From Thermoplasmata archaeon (lineage in GTDB: Archaea; Thermoplasmatota; Penumbrarchaeia; Penumbrarchaeales; Penumbrarchaeaceae): a DNA stretch of 5,103 bases. Numbering within the stretch: the stretch's first letter is position 1; the number at the start of each line of letters is the position of its first letter. The notes under the pieces are model-generated. The model saw only the letters and a list, made by a program, of their open reading frames with translations. It was not told the origin of the DNA and did not search any database. The DNA lies in assembly GCA_023145185.1 (NCBI GenBank), contig JAGLEG010000561.1, positions 1 to 5,103 of the forward strand, written 5' to 3'. Position numbers and translations under genes: made by a program. Below are positions 5,089 through 5,103 of the stretch, piece by piece.

Positions 5089-5103
5089 AACAAGTCGGAA
5101 AAA

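Larger units (their letters stand above)
4816..5103. other. AT-rich non-coding region to the right edge
   Basis: No convincing gene is seen on either strand in these 288 bases. They hold a TATA-like ATATTTATA (4836-4844), which leads into no reading frame, an 8-bp inverted repeat, two T6 tracts, a hairpin, a 21-base dyad and a 9-base direct repeat (listed separately). The arms AAAAGGAAAT (4952-4961) and ATTTCCTTTT (5016-5025) are also complementary across 54 bases. The region could hold the terminator of the membrane protein gene together with the regulatory region of a gene beyond the edge. Confidence 0.5.
5037..5103. repeat. 9-base direct repeat flanking two dyads, possible start of a repeat array
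   Basis: TCGGAAAAA occurs at 5037-5045 and again at 5095-5103, exactly at the window end, with a 58-base period. The first copy leads into the hairpin at 5041-5059 and then the dyad at 5068-5088. If the second copy continues in the same way beyond the edge, this is a tandem repeat; with only 9 bases visible that cannot be decided. Confidence 0.3.

Noticed and set aside
5037..5103. CRISPR array
   Set aside because: Only one 9-base repeat pair is visible, and the intervening sequence is itself palindromic rather than unique spacer-like. No cas gene is in the window.

Overview
The window most likely comes from an archaeon, plausibly a Thermoplasmatota/Euryarchaeota lineage. The evidence is AT-rich TATA-like boxes about 30 bases before the start codons of two genes (leaderless promoter geometry), an archaeal-style winged-helix regulator, heavy use of AGG arginine codons, and a surface lipoprotein packed with N-glycosylation sequons. 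The lineage is an inference from style, not from a marker gene.

Layout, all genes on the + strand. (1) 3-323: the C-terminal part of a winged-helix transcriptional regulator whose 5' end lies outside the window. (2) 395-1618 and 1676-2893: two tandem, full-length, 13-TM-class CPA2 cation/proton antiporters. They are about 63% identical by hand alignment without gaps, lack a C-terminal nucleotide-binding regulatory domain, and each have their own TATA box. Both keep the Asp-Asp ion-binding pair and a lysine that appears to match the one linked to electrogenic antiport. (3) 2899-2929: a terminator-like hairpin and T-tract close the antiporter block. (4) 2968-3183, 3229-3873 and 4057-4815: a much more AT-rich stretch with a small unrecognised beta-rich protein, a secreted lipoprotein with 11 sequons, and a polytopic membrane protein of a poorly characterised family. 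A GC-rich hairpin sits in the 183-base gap before the membrane protein. (5) 4816-5103: no gene seen, but several inverted repeats, two T6 tracts and a 9-base direct repeat cut by the window edge.

The antiporters would exchange Na+ (or K+/Li+) for protons across the cytoplasmic membrane. Tandem copies with separate promoters suggest differential expression or divided ion/pH ranges. The lipoprotein and membrane protein may form an envelope module, but nothing in the sequence ties them to the antiporters. I found no clear new defence, mobile or biosynthetic system. The most interesting points are the conserved nucleotide block shared by the two antiporters, the sequon density of the lipoprotein, and the structured, possibly repetitive DNA at the right edge.
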